Source: Clostridia bacterium
GTDB lineage: Bacteria > Bacillota > Clostridia > Saccharofermentanales > Saccharofermentanaceae
Assembly: GCA_016287245.1 (NCBI GenBank)
Contig: JAEEWG010000003.1
Span: 62,001-126,000 of the forward strand
Length of the DNA: 64,000 bases
Direction of reading: 5' to 3'
A program made the position numbers and the translations under genes. Below the pieces are notes generated by a model. It saw nothing but the letters and a program-made list of their open reading frames with translations, was not told the DNA's origin and made no database searches. Every line of letters begins with the position of its first letter. Position 1 is the stretch's first letter. Positions 52,881-61,814 of this stretch are shown here, in pieces.

Positions 52881-53978
52881 TTATGCGTTCTGAGCCTTAA
52901 GCTCTGCTACTACTTCGTCGAGATCCTTAAGCATGGCCTTGATCTCATCAATGGTCGTATCTGCCATATGTGCGATACGGAATGTGGTCTCCTTCAGAGC
53001 ACCGTAGCCGCCGGACAGGAGATATCCTCTCTCGCCCATCTTCTTGTTGATCTCGGCAAACGGGATGCCCAGTGTGTTCTTGATACAGGTGACTGTAACG
53101 GACAGATTGTCCGGATCGGAATAAAGCTCCGCGTTCTTTCTTGCCCAGTCACGGACGAGCTCTGCCATCTCGCAGTGTCTCTTATAGCGGTTCTCCACGC
53201 CCTCAGCAAGGATGCAGTCGAGCTGGTAGTCGAGAGCAAACATGTGTGCTTCAGACGGAGTGGACGGATACTGGAACGGCTTCTCGTGTACGAACTTGGC
53301 AAGCTCGACATAGTCGAAGTAAAGTCCACGGTTCGGGATCGTCTTCGCCTTCTCAAGTGCACGGTCGGAAACCGATGCGATGGACATTCCCGGAGGAAGT
53401 CCGAGACACTTCTGTGTAGAAGTGATGCATACGTCGATGCCCCACTCATCTACCGGAATGAAGTCACCGCCCATGGAACTTACCGTATCCACGCAGAGAA
53501 TGACATCCGGATACTTCGCTTTAAGGACCTCGGAGATCTTACCGACAGGATTATGGATACCTGTGGATGTCTCGTTGTGCGTGATGGTGATCATGTCGTA
53601 CTCGCCGGAAGAGAGAGCCTCGTCCACCATCTCAGGAGTAGTGATTCTACCCAGTTCGGAACGGAATATATCTGCCGGAACACCATTAGAGGTCGCCATC
53701 TTATACCAGCGCTCACCAAATGCTCCGATGGAGAAGATCGCTGCTTTCTTCGCAGTGAAACATCGTACGGCGCCTTCCATCAGACCGCTTCCTGATGAAG
53801 TGGAAAGAATGATAGTGTTCTTCGTACCCATGACCTTCTGCAGTTTCTCGGAAATTCCCTGCTGCAGAGCAGATGCATCTTTGGTACGGTGGCCGATCAT
53901 CGGCGTAGCCATCTTTTCCAGAACTTCATCACGGACTTCTACCGGACCCGGAATGAAAAGCTTCTTGTGCGTACTCAT
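52881..53978 (-). CDS. Class V aminotransferase, serine biosynthesis (alternative SerC)
   Basis: 365 residues, alanine-glyoxylate/serine-pyruvate aminotransferase group. Signatures: LFIPGPVEVRDEV, MIGHRTKDASAL, SSSGSGLMEGAVR-type loop, HNETSTGIHNP, DTVSSMGGDFIPVDEWGIDVC, and the PLP lysine in STQKCLGLPPG. In several anaerobes a protein of this group replaces SerC beside serA. The placement with serA supports the phosphoserine step, but direct alanine/glyoxylate transamination cannot be excluded. GGAGG before ATG 53978. Confidence 0.87.
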   Translation of the reverse strand: MSTHKKLFIPGPVEVRDEVLEKMATPMIGHRTKDASALQQGISEKLQKVMGTKNTIILSTSSGSGLMEGAVRCFTAKKAAIFSIGAFGERWYKMATSNGVPADIFRSELGRITTPEMVDEALSSGEYDMITITHNETSTGIHNPVGKISEVLKAKYPDVILCVDTVSSMGGDFIPVDEWGIDVCITSTQKCLGLPPGMSIASVSDRALEKAKTIPNRGLYFDYVELAKFVHEKPFQYPSTPSEAHMFALDYQLDCILAEGVENRYKRHCEMAELVRDWARKNAELYSDPDNLSVTVTCIKNTLGIPFAEINKKMGERGYLLSGGYGALKETTFRIAHMADTTIDEIKAMLKDLDEVVAELKAQNA

Positions 53979-54189
53979 GATAATCCCTCCAAGTTTACCT
54001 ATTATTACATACCGTACTATTGTAGTCGCAAATTCCCTATTTTTCTAGTACAAAAACTCTGTCTTTTACATTTTCGGCATTTTATCAAAAAAAGTGCTTC
54101 CCGAAGCGCTTCATCAAACAAAATGACCATTTGAAGAGCCAAATGATTTTTATTCGAAGCTTCTTTCCGAAAAGACCCCTTCTGAGGAA
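53979..54189. other. AT-rich intergenic region
   Basis: Leader of the aminotransferase operon and the space beyond the PP2C-like gene. Possible minus-strand -10 motifs near 54001-54025; no gene, repeat or riboswitch recognised. Confidence 0.3.
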
Positions 54190-54221
54190 CAAAAAAGGAG
54201 CTGCCCGGTAAGGCAGCCCCT
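54190..54221 (-). terminator. Terminator of the PP2C-like gene
   Basis: Minus strand GGGGCTGCC, TTACCG loop, GGCAGCTCC, then TTTTTT. Confidence 0.88.
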
Positions 54222-54245
54222 TGATACGCTAAGTTATTCGTCCGG

Positions 54246-57200
54246 TCATGTTGTGGTCTTCTTCGGAAGCATGTCCGGCGGCGGGAGCAGGATCTGGTCT
54301 CCGGCCTTTGGTGTGTAGGAGGAATCCTTGCTGTTGTATGTAAGGATCGTCGTTACACAGGCGTCGGTCTCGGAATCGATCTTGATGCCGTATACGTGGT
54401 AGAAGAGATCCCACCATGTGCGGCAGCCGCTCTTGTCGGAGAAGGTATATACACCGATCGGAGCATCCGGTGCCGGTGCTGTAGTTTCAGTCGTCGGCGG
54501 TACGGTGGTCTCTGTCACAGACGGATCGGAAGGATCGCCGGAAACATCTGTGACCGCCGTATCGGAAACTGTTGTTTCCGGGCTCTTCTTATCACTGCCG
54601 CAGGACTTCGCGATGAGCACGATGATGATGATCAGGCAGATCAGGGAGACCGCTGCCAGAACGAACGGCAGGTAGCTTACGCCCGGCTCGTCATCGCCAT
54701 TATCGAATCCATCATCGATGGTATCCATCTTACGTCTTGCCGGCTGGGTATTCGGACGGTTGCCCGGACGTGTCGCCTGCTGCGGACGTCTCGGAACACC
54801 CGGAACAGCACCCGGACGGACTGTCTCGCCCTGCTGCATGTATGCCGGTACAGAAGATACCTGCGGCTGCGGATCCGGAGCGATCGGACCTGTGCTGAAA
54901 TCAAACAGGTCAGCAACAGCCGGCGGCGGGTTATCAAAATCGTACTGCGGCTCAGCGGCCACCTGCTCAGGCTGGCCATATGCTGTATCGTATGCGTAAT
55001 CAGCCGGGACCGGCGGGATCTCCTGCGTCGGTTCATCGTAGCTCGACTGCATATCCACACCACCGAAGGAAGGCTGATCCATGTTTACAAACGGAGATAC
55101 CGGAGCCGGAGCCGGGGCCGGTACAACGTACGGAGAAGCAGAAGGTGCTGCCTCATCTTCATCTACTGTGTAGGAACCGCGGGCATATACGCCTGTATCT
55201 TCGTAACCTACCGGAGTATCGCTGTTGGTCGGATACGTCGGCGGTACATATGTCGGAGCCTCATAAAGGGGCATCTGCGGTACATCGTCTGCGGATGCGG
55301 TCGCATTGGCAGGAGCGTCATTCGAAGCGAACGGGATCACGAACTCATCGGAACCGGTGGCCGCCTCTTCGGGCTGGCCGGCGCCTCCTTCTGCCGGAGC
55401 GTTTTCTGCATCACCGAAGAAAAGCGGTGTCTCGTCGAATTCTTTTGGATCATTGGAATACTCGGGCTCATCATTCATAGGCGTTTTCACCTCACTGTCC
55501 GCTTCGAAAACAAGCGGGGCGTCCTCGTCTGTTTCCGCAACAGATGCCGAAGCTGCGCCGGAAGGTGCCGCTGCGGATACCTGTTCAGTTCCTGCCAAGT
55601 TCTCCTTTTCGGCCGGTGCCGCCGGTGCGGCTGTGCCGAAGACCTCATCACCAATATAGAGCGGTGCGCCGCCGGAAACCGGGGCCGGAGCCGCTTCCAC
55701 TACTCCTTCTACTTCCTTCGCGGCAGCTGCTGCCTTCGGGATGATCTCCTCAGGGATCACCGTACCTGCAACAGGCGCCTTCGGGACGATCTCTTCCGGG
55801 ATCGGCTTGCTCTGTGCCTGAAGAGCCGCTTTCGCAAACGGATTATCTGCATTCTTTACAGCTACGAACGGTTCGTCCTTCTTCTCAGGAACGGCCGGGG
55901 CCGGTGCAGGCTGGACGAACGGGCTGACCGGAGCTGCCGGAGATTCTGCCTTCACAGCACTTTCTGTCTTCGCATCGAGTTCTGCAGCGGCCTTATCAAA
56001 GCTGTTGACGAAAGGCACGACCTTCGTCTCCTCGAGATTCTCGGGTTCTTTCTTCTCTCCGCCCTCTTCCTTCATCAGATCAGAGATATCACCGAAGGAA
56101 AGCGGCGGTTCCGGTACCGGAGTATTGATCGCGGCATCGACGGCGGCATCAGCTGCGGACTTGGCAGCGGTAGATGCGGCTGTCTCTGCGCCCAGGGAAG
56201 CGATCGCGGCCGCGGCACTGCCTGCCGCCGGAACGACCATAGTGGTCTCGAGCGGCTTCGGTGTGGATGCCTTCGGAAGATCATCGCCAAACAGCATGGC
56301 ATCCTTCGGGAGCGGTTCTTCTTCCTTCTCCGGAGATTCCAGCGGGACCTGCGGAGCTACATTGTAATCATCATCGTAATCCTCTTCGACGACCTTCTTC
56401 TTCTTTCTGCCGAAACCGAAGAATCCGCCTCTGTCGCTGGAGGTGATGTCTTCTACGAAGGAGATCATGAACTGCAGCGGGACGCCCGGAAGCTTCGCTG
56501 CGGCTTCTGTGATAACGACGCTGGCGGCATCGCTCTGATCCTCGGCATCGTAGAGGATGCGGAGGAGCTCCTGCTGACCTAAAGCCTCATAGACTTCGCG
56601 GTTGCAGAGGATGATGCAGTCATCGAGTTTCAGCTGGGCGATGTTCGAGCAAAGCGCCGGAGCTGTCTTCGTGGCACAGAAGTTATAGAAATTCTCCACC
56701 TTCTGGCGGGCGGTGTTGATCGCATCGATGCGGATATCAGTCGCCGTCATCGGGTAAAGTGTGTCATCACGATAGAGGAAGGCCAGACCTTTTCCGATGG
56801 TGGAAGCAAACGCCTCACCGTCCTTGACCATAACGCCGGCAAAGAAAGGCGCACGGCTGTTATCCTGCTGGATCTTCATCTTCCCTGTGATGGAAACGGC
56901 GGTATTTACCATCTCTCCGATGGAATCATCAAGAGAGCGTCTTCCGGTCTTCAGTTCCGTGCCGAGACGGCGGAGGATCGGCTCATACGGCGGCAGGGCG
57001 TTGGGGTCCTGATCCGCGATGGTCTGGTGGGAAAATACGGAGAAGAAGAATCCACGGTCTTCTTTATCGTTCGTAAGATCTGCCGAACGGGCTACGGTCT
57101 TGCTGGTCACACGACCATCCATATAGAATGCGTCAGTCAATTCTGCTGTAGGAAAATATCTTGCCGTCAGAGTGGTTGCAAGCCGAGTCTGCTTTGCCAT
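54246..57200 (-). CDS. Bitopic protein: PP2C-like cytoplasmic domain, disordered linker, TM, LysM-like end
   Basis: 984 residues. Residues 1-265 follow a PP2C phosphatase-like fold (FFAGVMVKDGEAFASTIGKGLAFLYRDDTLYPMT; LDDCIILCNREVYEALGQQELLRIL; SDAASVVITEAA) but the acidic metal residues of true PP2C (DG, DN pairs) are mostly gone. About 290-830 is a Pro/Ala/Glu-rich low-complexity linker with SFGD- and FGDA-like repeats. TM at about 843-866, a Ser/Thr-rich stem, and a LysM-like end at about 914-975 (TWWDLFYHVYGIKI ... YTPKAGDQILLPP). Inference: it connects a cytoplasmic pseudophosphatase to peptidoglycan. AGGAACTGAG before the ATG is weak. Confidence 0.72.
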   Translation of the reverse strand: MAKQTRLATTLTARYFPTAELTDAFYMDGRVTSKTVARSADLTNDKEDRGFFFSVFSHQTIADQDPNALPPYEPILRRLGTELKTGRRSLDDSIGEMVNTAVSITGKMKIQQDNSRAPFFAGVMVKDGEAFASTIGKGLAFLYRDDTLYPMTATDIRIDAINTARQKVENFYNFCATKTAPALCSNIAQLKLDDCIILCNREVYEALGQQELLRILYDAEDQSDAASVVITEAAAKLPGVPLQFMISFVEDITSSDRGGFFGFGRKKKKVVEEDYDDDYNVAPQVPLESPEKEEEPLPKDAMLFGDDLPKASTPKPLETTMVVPAAGSAAAAIASLGAETAASTAAKSAADAAVDAAINTPVPEPPLSFGDISDLMKEEGGEKKEPENLEETKVVPFVNSFDKAAAELDAKTESAVKAESPAAPVSPFVQPAPAPAVPEKKDEPFVAVKNADNPFAKAALQAQSKPIPEEIVPKAPVAGTVIPEEIIPKAAAAAKEVEGVVEAAPAPVSGGAPLYIGDEVFGTAAPAAPAEKENLAGTEQVSAAAPSGAASASVAETDEDAPLVFEADSEVKTPMNDEPEYSNDPKEFDETPLFFGDAENAPAEGGAGQPEEAATGSDEFVIPFASNDAPANATASADDVPQMPLYEAPTYVPPTYPTNSDTPVGYEDTGVYARGSYTVDEDEAAPSASPYVVPAPAPAPVSPFVNMDQPSFGGVDMQSSYDEPTQEIPPVPADYAYDTAYGQPEQVAAEPQYDFDNPPPAVADLFDFSTGPIAPDPQPQVSSVPAYMQQGETVRPGAVPGVPRRPQQATRPGNRPNTQPARRKMDTIDDGFDNGDDEPGVSYLPFVLAAVSLICLIIIIVLIAKSCGSDKKSPETTVSDTAVTDVSGDPSDPSVTETTVPPTTETTAPAPDAPIGVYTFSDKSGCRTWWDLFYHVYGIKIDSETDACVTTILTYNSKDSSYTPKAGDQILLPPPDMLPKKTTT

Positions 57201-57251
57201 ATTCTCAGTTCCTCCAAAATATGGGACTATTATCCCTAAGACTTCTAGTTA

Positions 57252-57257
57252 ATTATA
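57252..57257 (-). promoter_or_regulatory. Probable -10 of the PP2C-like gene
   Basis: Minus strand TATAAT about 52 nt before the start, in an AT-rich segment with TTGTAT some 15 nt further up. Weak but the only strong -10 in the leader. Confidence 0.4.
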
Positions 57258-57357
57258 ACATAATGTTTTTTCATACAAGTATTTGGTAAGGACTTTTTGC
57301 TACATTTTCATGACAATTGAAAAACAGCGGTATTGCACCATTTGAGAAGTTGCGAAA

Positions 57358-57392
57358 ATCGGCACTTTCCGAAAAACTCGGAAAATGCCGAC
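57358..57392 (-). terminator. Hairpin downstream of first DUF885 gene
   Basis: CGGCA and TTTCCGA pair with TCGGAAA and TGCCG around AAAAC; on the minus strand ATTTTCG follows. It is about 60 nt after the stop. Confidence 0.5.
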
Positions 57393-57451
57393 TGTTGCAC
57401 GGGTATTACGATATGGGATTTTCGGAAAAACTGTTAAGGAACCCTGACCGG

Positions 57452-59293
57452 TCAGCCTTTTTTCTCCTTAACGAACTTCTCCATATCCTCGGACAGGACT
57501 TCAAACGGAGCGCATCCCAGATCGAGATAGGCCTTCAGGACTTCTTCCTGTGTGCAGATGCCGTCGAGTTCCTTCATGGCGCTTTCCAGGATCTGTGAGG
57601 TAAAGAGCAGACCGAAGGCATATTCCACGCTGTAGCACTGGGTGGCGGTGATCCGGTTCCAGTATTCGTCCAGCACCTCTTTTTTGTCCTGATGGTAGTG
57701 GTTGAGATAAGCGGCACAGTCGTCACGGGTCCAGCCCTGATAGTCCACGCCGATACTCATCCTGGCCGCGATATATGTCGAGTACAGAAACTGCGCCATC
57801 AGGGCGTTTTCCGCCGGTTCTTTCTCAAAAGGCGCGTAGTGGATCATGAGCCACTCGGAATACTCGGCCCAGCCCTCTGCATAAGGGATCGATGTGTTGA
57901 ATACCTGATACTTGCTGGTCAGATTCTCCGCCTGATACTGGTGCTGGTAAAGATGCCCCGGGTACATCTCGTGCGAAACGAGGGTAAACATGTCATAGTT
58001 CGGGCTGTTGAGCATACCGCGGTTGAGCCAGACCGTATGCTTCGTGTAGTAGTCGATCGGCGAGGAATAATATCTTGCCGGCTGCATGGATTCAGAAAAC
58101 TTTTCCGGGACATTATACACATTCAGCTCGTTATCCATGATCTTCGGGAAGTGCTCTCCCGTAAAGCGTTTGCACCATTCGCAGGCCTGATCGAAATCAA
58201 GTCCGCCGAACGTGAAGTAATTGCCCGAAGAAGTCCATCTCGGATAATATTCTTCGAACACAGATTCGATCTTCTCATCGAGAAGCCGGATCGCATCCTC
58301 GACGGAAAGCGTCGTACCGCTCTTTTCATGAAAAAGCGCCTCATAGTATTCTTTTCCCTCCGGAGTATAGGCCAGATACTTCTTGTCGTTGCAGGCACCC
58401 TTGAGCGCCTCAAGTTTTTCGATCAGCATCTCCATCGTCGGATAATAGACAGTATCGAGAAGCTCCTGATTTCTCTTGATGAGGTCGCTGGTCTCCTGAT
58501 CGGAAAGGTGCAGTGCGCCGACCTTACTGTCGAAGGTCGTCTTCATGAAGTTGATATCGCGATCCTCCTGCATTTTCGTGCAGTCTTCGATGATGCGGTC
58601 GAGATTCTCATCATCCCAGCCGATGCCCATCTCGCTCCTCTTCTTCTCGATCTCGACGATCGCGGAGAAAAACTCATAGTAATCCTCGAGGATCTTAAAG
58701 TAGCGCAGCACATCGTCCCTGCTTTTAAACTGGATCAGTGACGTCAGGAACGGATAGACGATCTGTTTTCCGCCCATTGGATAAAGCTGCGGGATATAGT
58801 AAAAATGCCGGTAGGTCTCCGCCATGTATGTGAAATCGTAGCACATATCTGCGATGGCGCGGTTCTGTGCCGCGGTCAGCTCCTCCGGATCGAGGGCGGA
58901 GAGCTCGTCCGCGTACTTGGTATAGGCATCTGCAGCGGTCTTATACGCCTCTTCCGTGGGGATCATCAGACCCTTTTCCGGCCAGTCCGAGTAGTAATTC
59001 TTCGGATCGTCGAAGGCATAGTAGGCCGACAGGATATCAGAAGAGCCGACAAAGAGCCCCACATCGTAGTACCGGAACGTCTTGGCCGCTTCTGTCGTCT
59101 GGGAGTCTGTCGCACTGGCCCCCGCCCACTGAATGGCGTCAGGATCCTTCTGTCCGCTTTCATTCGTCGAGGCGACCGGCGGCTTCGGGATATTCTCGGC
59201 GTTCATCGTTTTCGAGCATGCCGAAAGCGGTGAGCTGAAGATCGCGCAAGCCGTGATGAACGTAAGTGTTTTTATCAAGCGTGAATGTTTCAT
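57452..59293 (-). CDS. DUF885 lipoprotein, putative metallopeptidase (copy 1)
   Basis: 613 residues. Lipoprotein signal ending LSACSK (Cys about 26). Mostly helical, like M32-type carboxypeptidases; HEMYPGH at residues 441-447 is the DUF885 version of a zinc HExxH motif, with PYAEGWAEYSEW about 50 residues later supplying the third ligand region. Probably an extracellular or surface peptidase for small peptides. It is a paralog of the 59792 product (same order: KAADAYTKYADEL-type helices, STPIDDY-like motif, HExxPGHLYQ). An extended -10 TGCTATAAT at 59323-59331 lies in its leader. Confidence 0.85.
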   Translation of the reverse strand: MKHSRLIKTLTFITACAIFSSPLSACSKTMNAENIPKPPVASTNESGQKDPDAIQWAGASATDSQTTEAAKTFRYYDVGLFVGSSDILSAYYAFDDPKNYYSDWPEKGLMIPTEEAYKTAADAYTKYADELSALDPEELTAAQNRAIADMCYDFTYMAETYRHFYYIPQLYPMGGKQIVYPFLTSLIQFKSRDDVLRYFKILEDYYEFFSAIVEIEKKRSEMGIGWDDENLDRIIEDCTKMQEDRDINFMKTTFDSKVGALHLSDQETSDLIKRNQELLDTVYYPTMEMLIEKLEALKGACNDKKYLAYTPEGKEYYEALFHEKSGTTLSVEDAIRLLDEKIESVFEEYYPRWTSSGNYFTFGGLDFDQACEWCKRFTGEHFPKIMDNELNVYNVPEKFSESMQPARYYSSPIDYYTKHTVWLNRGMLNSPNYDMFTLVSHEMYPGHLYQHQYQAENLTSKYQVFNTSIPYAEGWAEYSEWLMIHYAPFEKEPAENALMAQFLYSTYIAARMSIGVDYQGWTRDDCAAYLNHYHQDKKEVLDEYWNRITATQCYSVEYAFGLLFTSQILESAMKELDGICTQEEVLKAYLDLGCAPFEVLSEDMEKFVKEKKG

Positions 59294-59322
59294 TTTCCCT
59301 TTTCCTTTTCACAATCACGCCT

Positions 59323-59331
59323 ATTATAGCA
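59323..59331 (-). promoter_or_regulatory. Extended -10 promoter of first DUF885 gene
   Basis: Minus strand TGCTATAAT, about 30 nt before the start. Confidence 0.6.
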
Positions 59332-59403
59332 TGAGCGGGAGCACCCGTCACAGAAGGGTGGAAAACAGAGGGAGAACAGATCTTTTCGAAAAGAACAGGG
59401 AGA

Positions 59404-59592
59404 TTATTTGCCGGAAGTCTTTTTCGGAGCAGGATGGCAGGTGCCGCGCATGGCGCAGTTACTGCAGCCGCAGCCACAGGAGGACTTGCCCTTTTTCTTG
59501 TCGCGCACTATCTTTACGATGATCAGTGCCACGATCAGGACGAGAACGGCGGAGATCACGATCGTACCCAGATTGTCCGTAAGCCAGCCCAT
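59404..59592 (-). CDS. FeoB-associated Cys-rich membrane protein
   Basis: 62 residues. One TM helix (LGTIVISAVLVLIVALIIVKIV), a KKKGK stop-transfer, then SSCGCGCSNCAMRGTC, the pattern of the FeoB-associated Cys-rich family (PF12669). It normally accompanies the Feo ferrous-iron transporter, which is not within this window. Its promoter has a palindrome in the spacer, suggesting control by an iron- or metal-dependent repressor. AGGAG precedes the ATG. Confidence 0.85.
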   Translation of the reverse strand: MGWLTDNLGTIVISAVLVLIVALIIVKIVRDKKKGKSSCGCGCSNCAMRGTCHPAPKKTSGK

Positions 59593-59628
59593 GAAATGAC
59601 GCTCCTTTTTTCAGAATTTTCTAACGAC

Positions 59629-59657
59629 AGTATAGTTAGCAAAAGCTAACATGTCAA
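59629..59657 (-). promoter_or_regulatory. Promoter with palindromic operator in the spacer
   Basis: Minus strand TTGACA (59657-59652), 17 nt, TATACT (59634-59629). The spacer holds the perfect palindrome GTTAGC-TTTT-GCTAAC (59650-59635). A dimeric repressor, such as a DtxR/Fur-type metal regulator, would fit, since the gene is iron-linked. Confidence 0.75.
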
Positions 59658-59711
59658 TAGCAGATTCAGGCCGCAAAATGCCGAGGAACCGGCTGATCTG
59701 CGAAAGAGAGC

Positions 59712-59745
59712 GGCGTCCGGCACTTCGCAGGAAATGCCGAACGCC
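59712..59745. terminator. Strong hairpin beyond second DUF885 gene
   Basis: GGCGTCCGGCACTT pairs with AAATGCCGAACGCC with one C/A-type mismatch. On the minus strand only a short T-rich stretch follows, so termination is uncertain. Confidence 0.45.
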
Positions 59746-59791
59746 ACCCGTTCGTAATTGATTTCATATTCCGCTCATCCGGAAGATCCGT

Positions 59792-61732
59792 TTACTTCTG
59801 CTTCTCCAGGTAAACCGGCATATACTTCTGCAGGAGTTCAAAGGTACTCGGACCCATGTCGAGGTATGCCGCGTGGATCTGCTTCATGGAATACTCATTG
59901 CCGTACTTGGCTGCCGCATCGTTAATGATCTTGCAGCAGTAGTAGTTGCCGAAGCAGTAAGGTGTCACGTAGCAGGGGATCTCGATCACGCGGTCATAGA
60001 AAGCATCTGCGACCATTCTTCCGGAGCCCGGTCCGAGGATATCGTCGAAAACAGCAGCGATCTCATCCTTGCCGTAGCCGTTATAGTGCACAAGGATATC
60101 GACATATGCATTTACTGCATAGTTGAAGAACAGGTACGTGTAAACATAATTGGCACGATACGGATTATATTCGTAGTCGGACAGCTTCATGATATAGTCC
60201 TCACAGTAGGTGGACCAGCCCTCTTTATAGGCTGTGGTGCCGCCTTTCTGGTAGTAGTTGTTCATGTGGATCATGTGGTAGACTGCCTCATAAAGATGTC
60301 CCGGGAATGCCTCGTGACCTACAGTCGTTAACATGTCGGAAAGTCCGTCGCTGTAATCGTTGATCAGCAGTACGTTTCTGTTGATATCATCGATCGGGGT
60401 GGACATATACGCCGCCGGCGAGAAGAAATCCGCCATCTCCTGCGGGAGATGATATACGGAATATTTCACGTCGCCGATATCCGGGAAGTCATCCTTGATC
60501 GCCTTTTTACAGAATTCGATATCTTTTTCAAAAGAACCTGTGGTGTAATTACTATCTCCGCCGCCGATGCCCGCCTGCTGCTGCGGTGTCAGACCCTGGT
60601 AGAGGGTAGCAAACTCCATAAGGTACTGGTTCATCATATCCTCGAGGACATGTTCTGCCTCTTCGATCGTGAGATCCGTGCCGGAACGGTACTGGAAATA
60701 CTTCTCGTAGAATTCTTTACCGCCTTCCATCTCGCAGATCTTGCCGGAAGTCTTCGCCGTTCCCTTGATGGTCTGCATGTTCTTGGAAAGTTTCTCGTAT
60801 GCCGGGAAGAAAGAATTGTCCAGGACTTCTTTATTCCTCTTGATCAGATCCGCCTTCGTCTTATCGTCGATATCCAGGGCATTTACACGGTCTTCAAAAG
60901 TGGTGTACATGTAATTGCCTTCGTGATCTTTATACACGGCATCGAGGGATGCGATGATCTGGTCGATGAACTCATCCGGATAGGATCTTCCGAGTTCGGC
61001 ACGCTTCTTCTCATATGCGAAAAGGGAGTCATAGTATTCATCGATATCGTCGATCATCTGAAGATATCTCTCCGCATCTGCCTGATCGTCGAAATTGAGG
61101 GTAGCAAACACTACTGGGAGCTCTACGTTAGTACCGGTCAGAGAATTGAATACGCTCGTATAGTAGTCCATACCATAGAGGGAAACGGACAGTTCATAGT
61201 CACGCATCATGGTCTCGTAGAGGATCTGATCCTCTACCTCAAGAGAATCGAAATCGATCTCATCGAGTGCCTCTAAGACATGGAGGTCGAATTCATGGCC
61301 TTCCTCTTCATCTTCCGGGGAATAGGGCTCGATTCCCTTCTCCGGCCATTCAAGTCCGAGTTTGGTCGGATCCTCTATATCGAAAACGATAGAGATGATG
61401 TCTTCTTCCATCCCTCTCTTAAAGATCTCTTCGTCGAGTTCGTGAAGCTTCTTCCCCGCTTCTTCCTGGAAGTAGATCGGCTGTTTCTTCTGACGGGTCG
61501 TCTCCGTCTGGGTAGGCTGGGAAGTCGGATCAGTCTCCGTCGGGTCAGTTTCCGTCGGATCAGAAGACTCTGAAGGTTCATCCGTTGTCTCTGTGATCTC
61601 TGTTGTCGTCTTTTTTGTCTTTTTCTTCTTCTTTTTCGTTTCTTCTGTTTTGCCGCACGCGCTCAGGAGAATAGCGAAAGAAAGTATAATACACCCGAAA
61701 ACGCGGAGCAGATGACTGATTCTTTTATTCAT
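59792..61732 (-). CDS. DUF885 lipoprotein, putative metallopeptidase (copy 2)
   Basis: 646 residues. Lipoprotein signal with ILLSACGK (Cys about 26), then EETKKKKKKTKKTTTEITET and PTETDPTETDPT, a wall-spanning linker like that of the 47963 lipoprotein. Helical domain with HEAFPGH at 473-479 and AYKEGWSTYCED some 30 residues later, as in the 57452 paralog. Probably surface peptidase. AAGGAG precedes ATG 61732. Confidence 0.86.
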   Translation of the reverse strand: MNKRISHLLRVFGCIILSFAILLSACGKTEETKKKKKKTKKTTTEITETTDEPSESSDPTETDPTETDPTSQPTQTETTRQKKQPIYFQEEAGKKLHELDEEIFKRGMEEDIISIVFDIEDPTKLGLEWPEKGIEPYSPEDEEEGHEFDLHVLEALDEIDFDSLEVEDQILYETMMRDYELSVSLYGMDYYTSVFNSLTGTNVELPVVFATLNFDDQADAERYLQMIDDIDEYYDSLFAYEKKRAELGRSYPDEFIDQIIASLDAVYKDHEGNYMYTTFEDRVNALDIDDKTKADLIKRNKEVLDNSFFPAYEKLSKNMQTIKGTAKTSGKICEMEGGKEFYEKYFQYRSGTDLTIEEAEHVLEDMMNQYLMEFATLYQGLTPQQQAGIGGGDSNYTTGSFEKDIEFCKKAIKDDFPDIGDVKYSVYHLPQEMADFFSPAAYMSTPIDDINRNVLLINDYSDGLSDMLTTVGHEAFPGHLYEAVYHMIHMNNYYQKGGTTAYKEGWSTYCEDYIMKLSDYEYNPYRANYVYTYLFFNYAVNAYVDILVHYNGYGKDEIAAVFDDILGPGSGRMVADAFYDRVIEIPCYVTPYCFGNYYCCKIINDAAAKYGNEYSMKQIHAAYLDMGPSTFELLQKYMPVYLEKQK

Positions 61733-61814
61733 AGCACTTTCATCTCCTTCTCAAGGATATTTAATCATAAACAGGAGGCAAATAAAAGGAGACCCGCCCA
61801 AAATGACAAAACGC

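Noticed and set aside
54396-56582. Long open frame on the plus strand opposite the PP2C-like gene
   Set aside because: Its product is Arg/Cys-rich nonsense typical of an antisense frame; the minus strand holds the recognisable domains and terminator.
57444-57455. Perfect 12-bp palindrome CTGACCGGTCAG at the end of the first DUF885 gene
   Set aside because: Overlaps the stop codon and is not followed by a T-run; likely chance, with the terminator-like hairpin lying further down.
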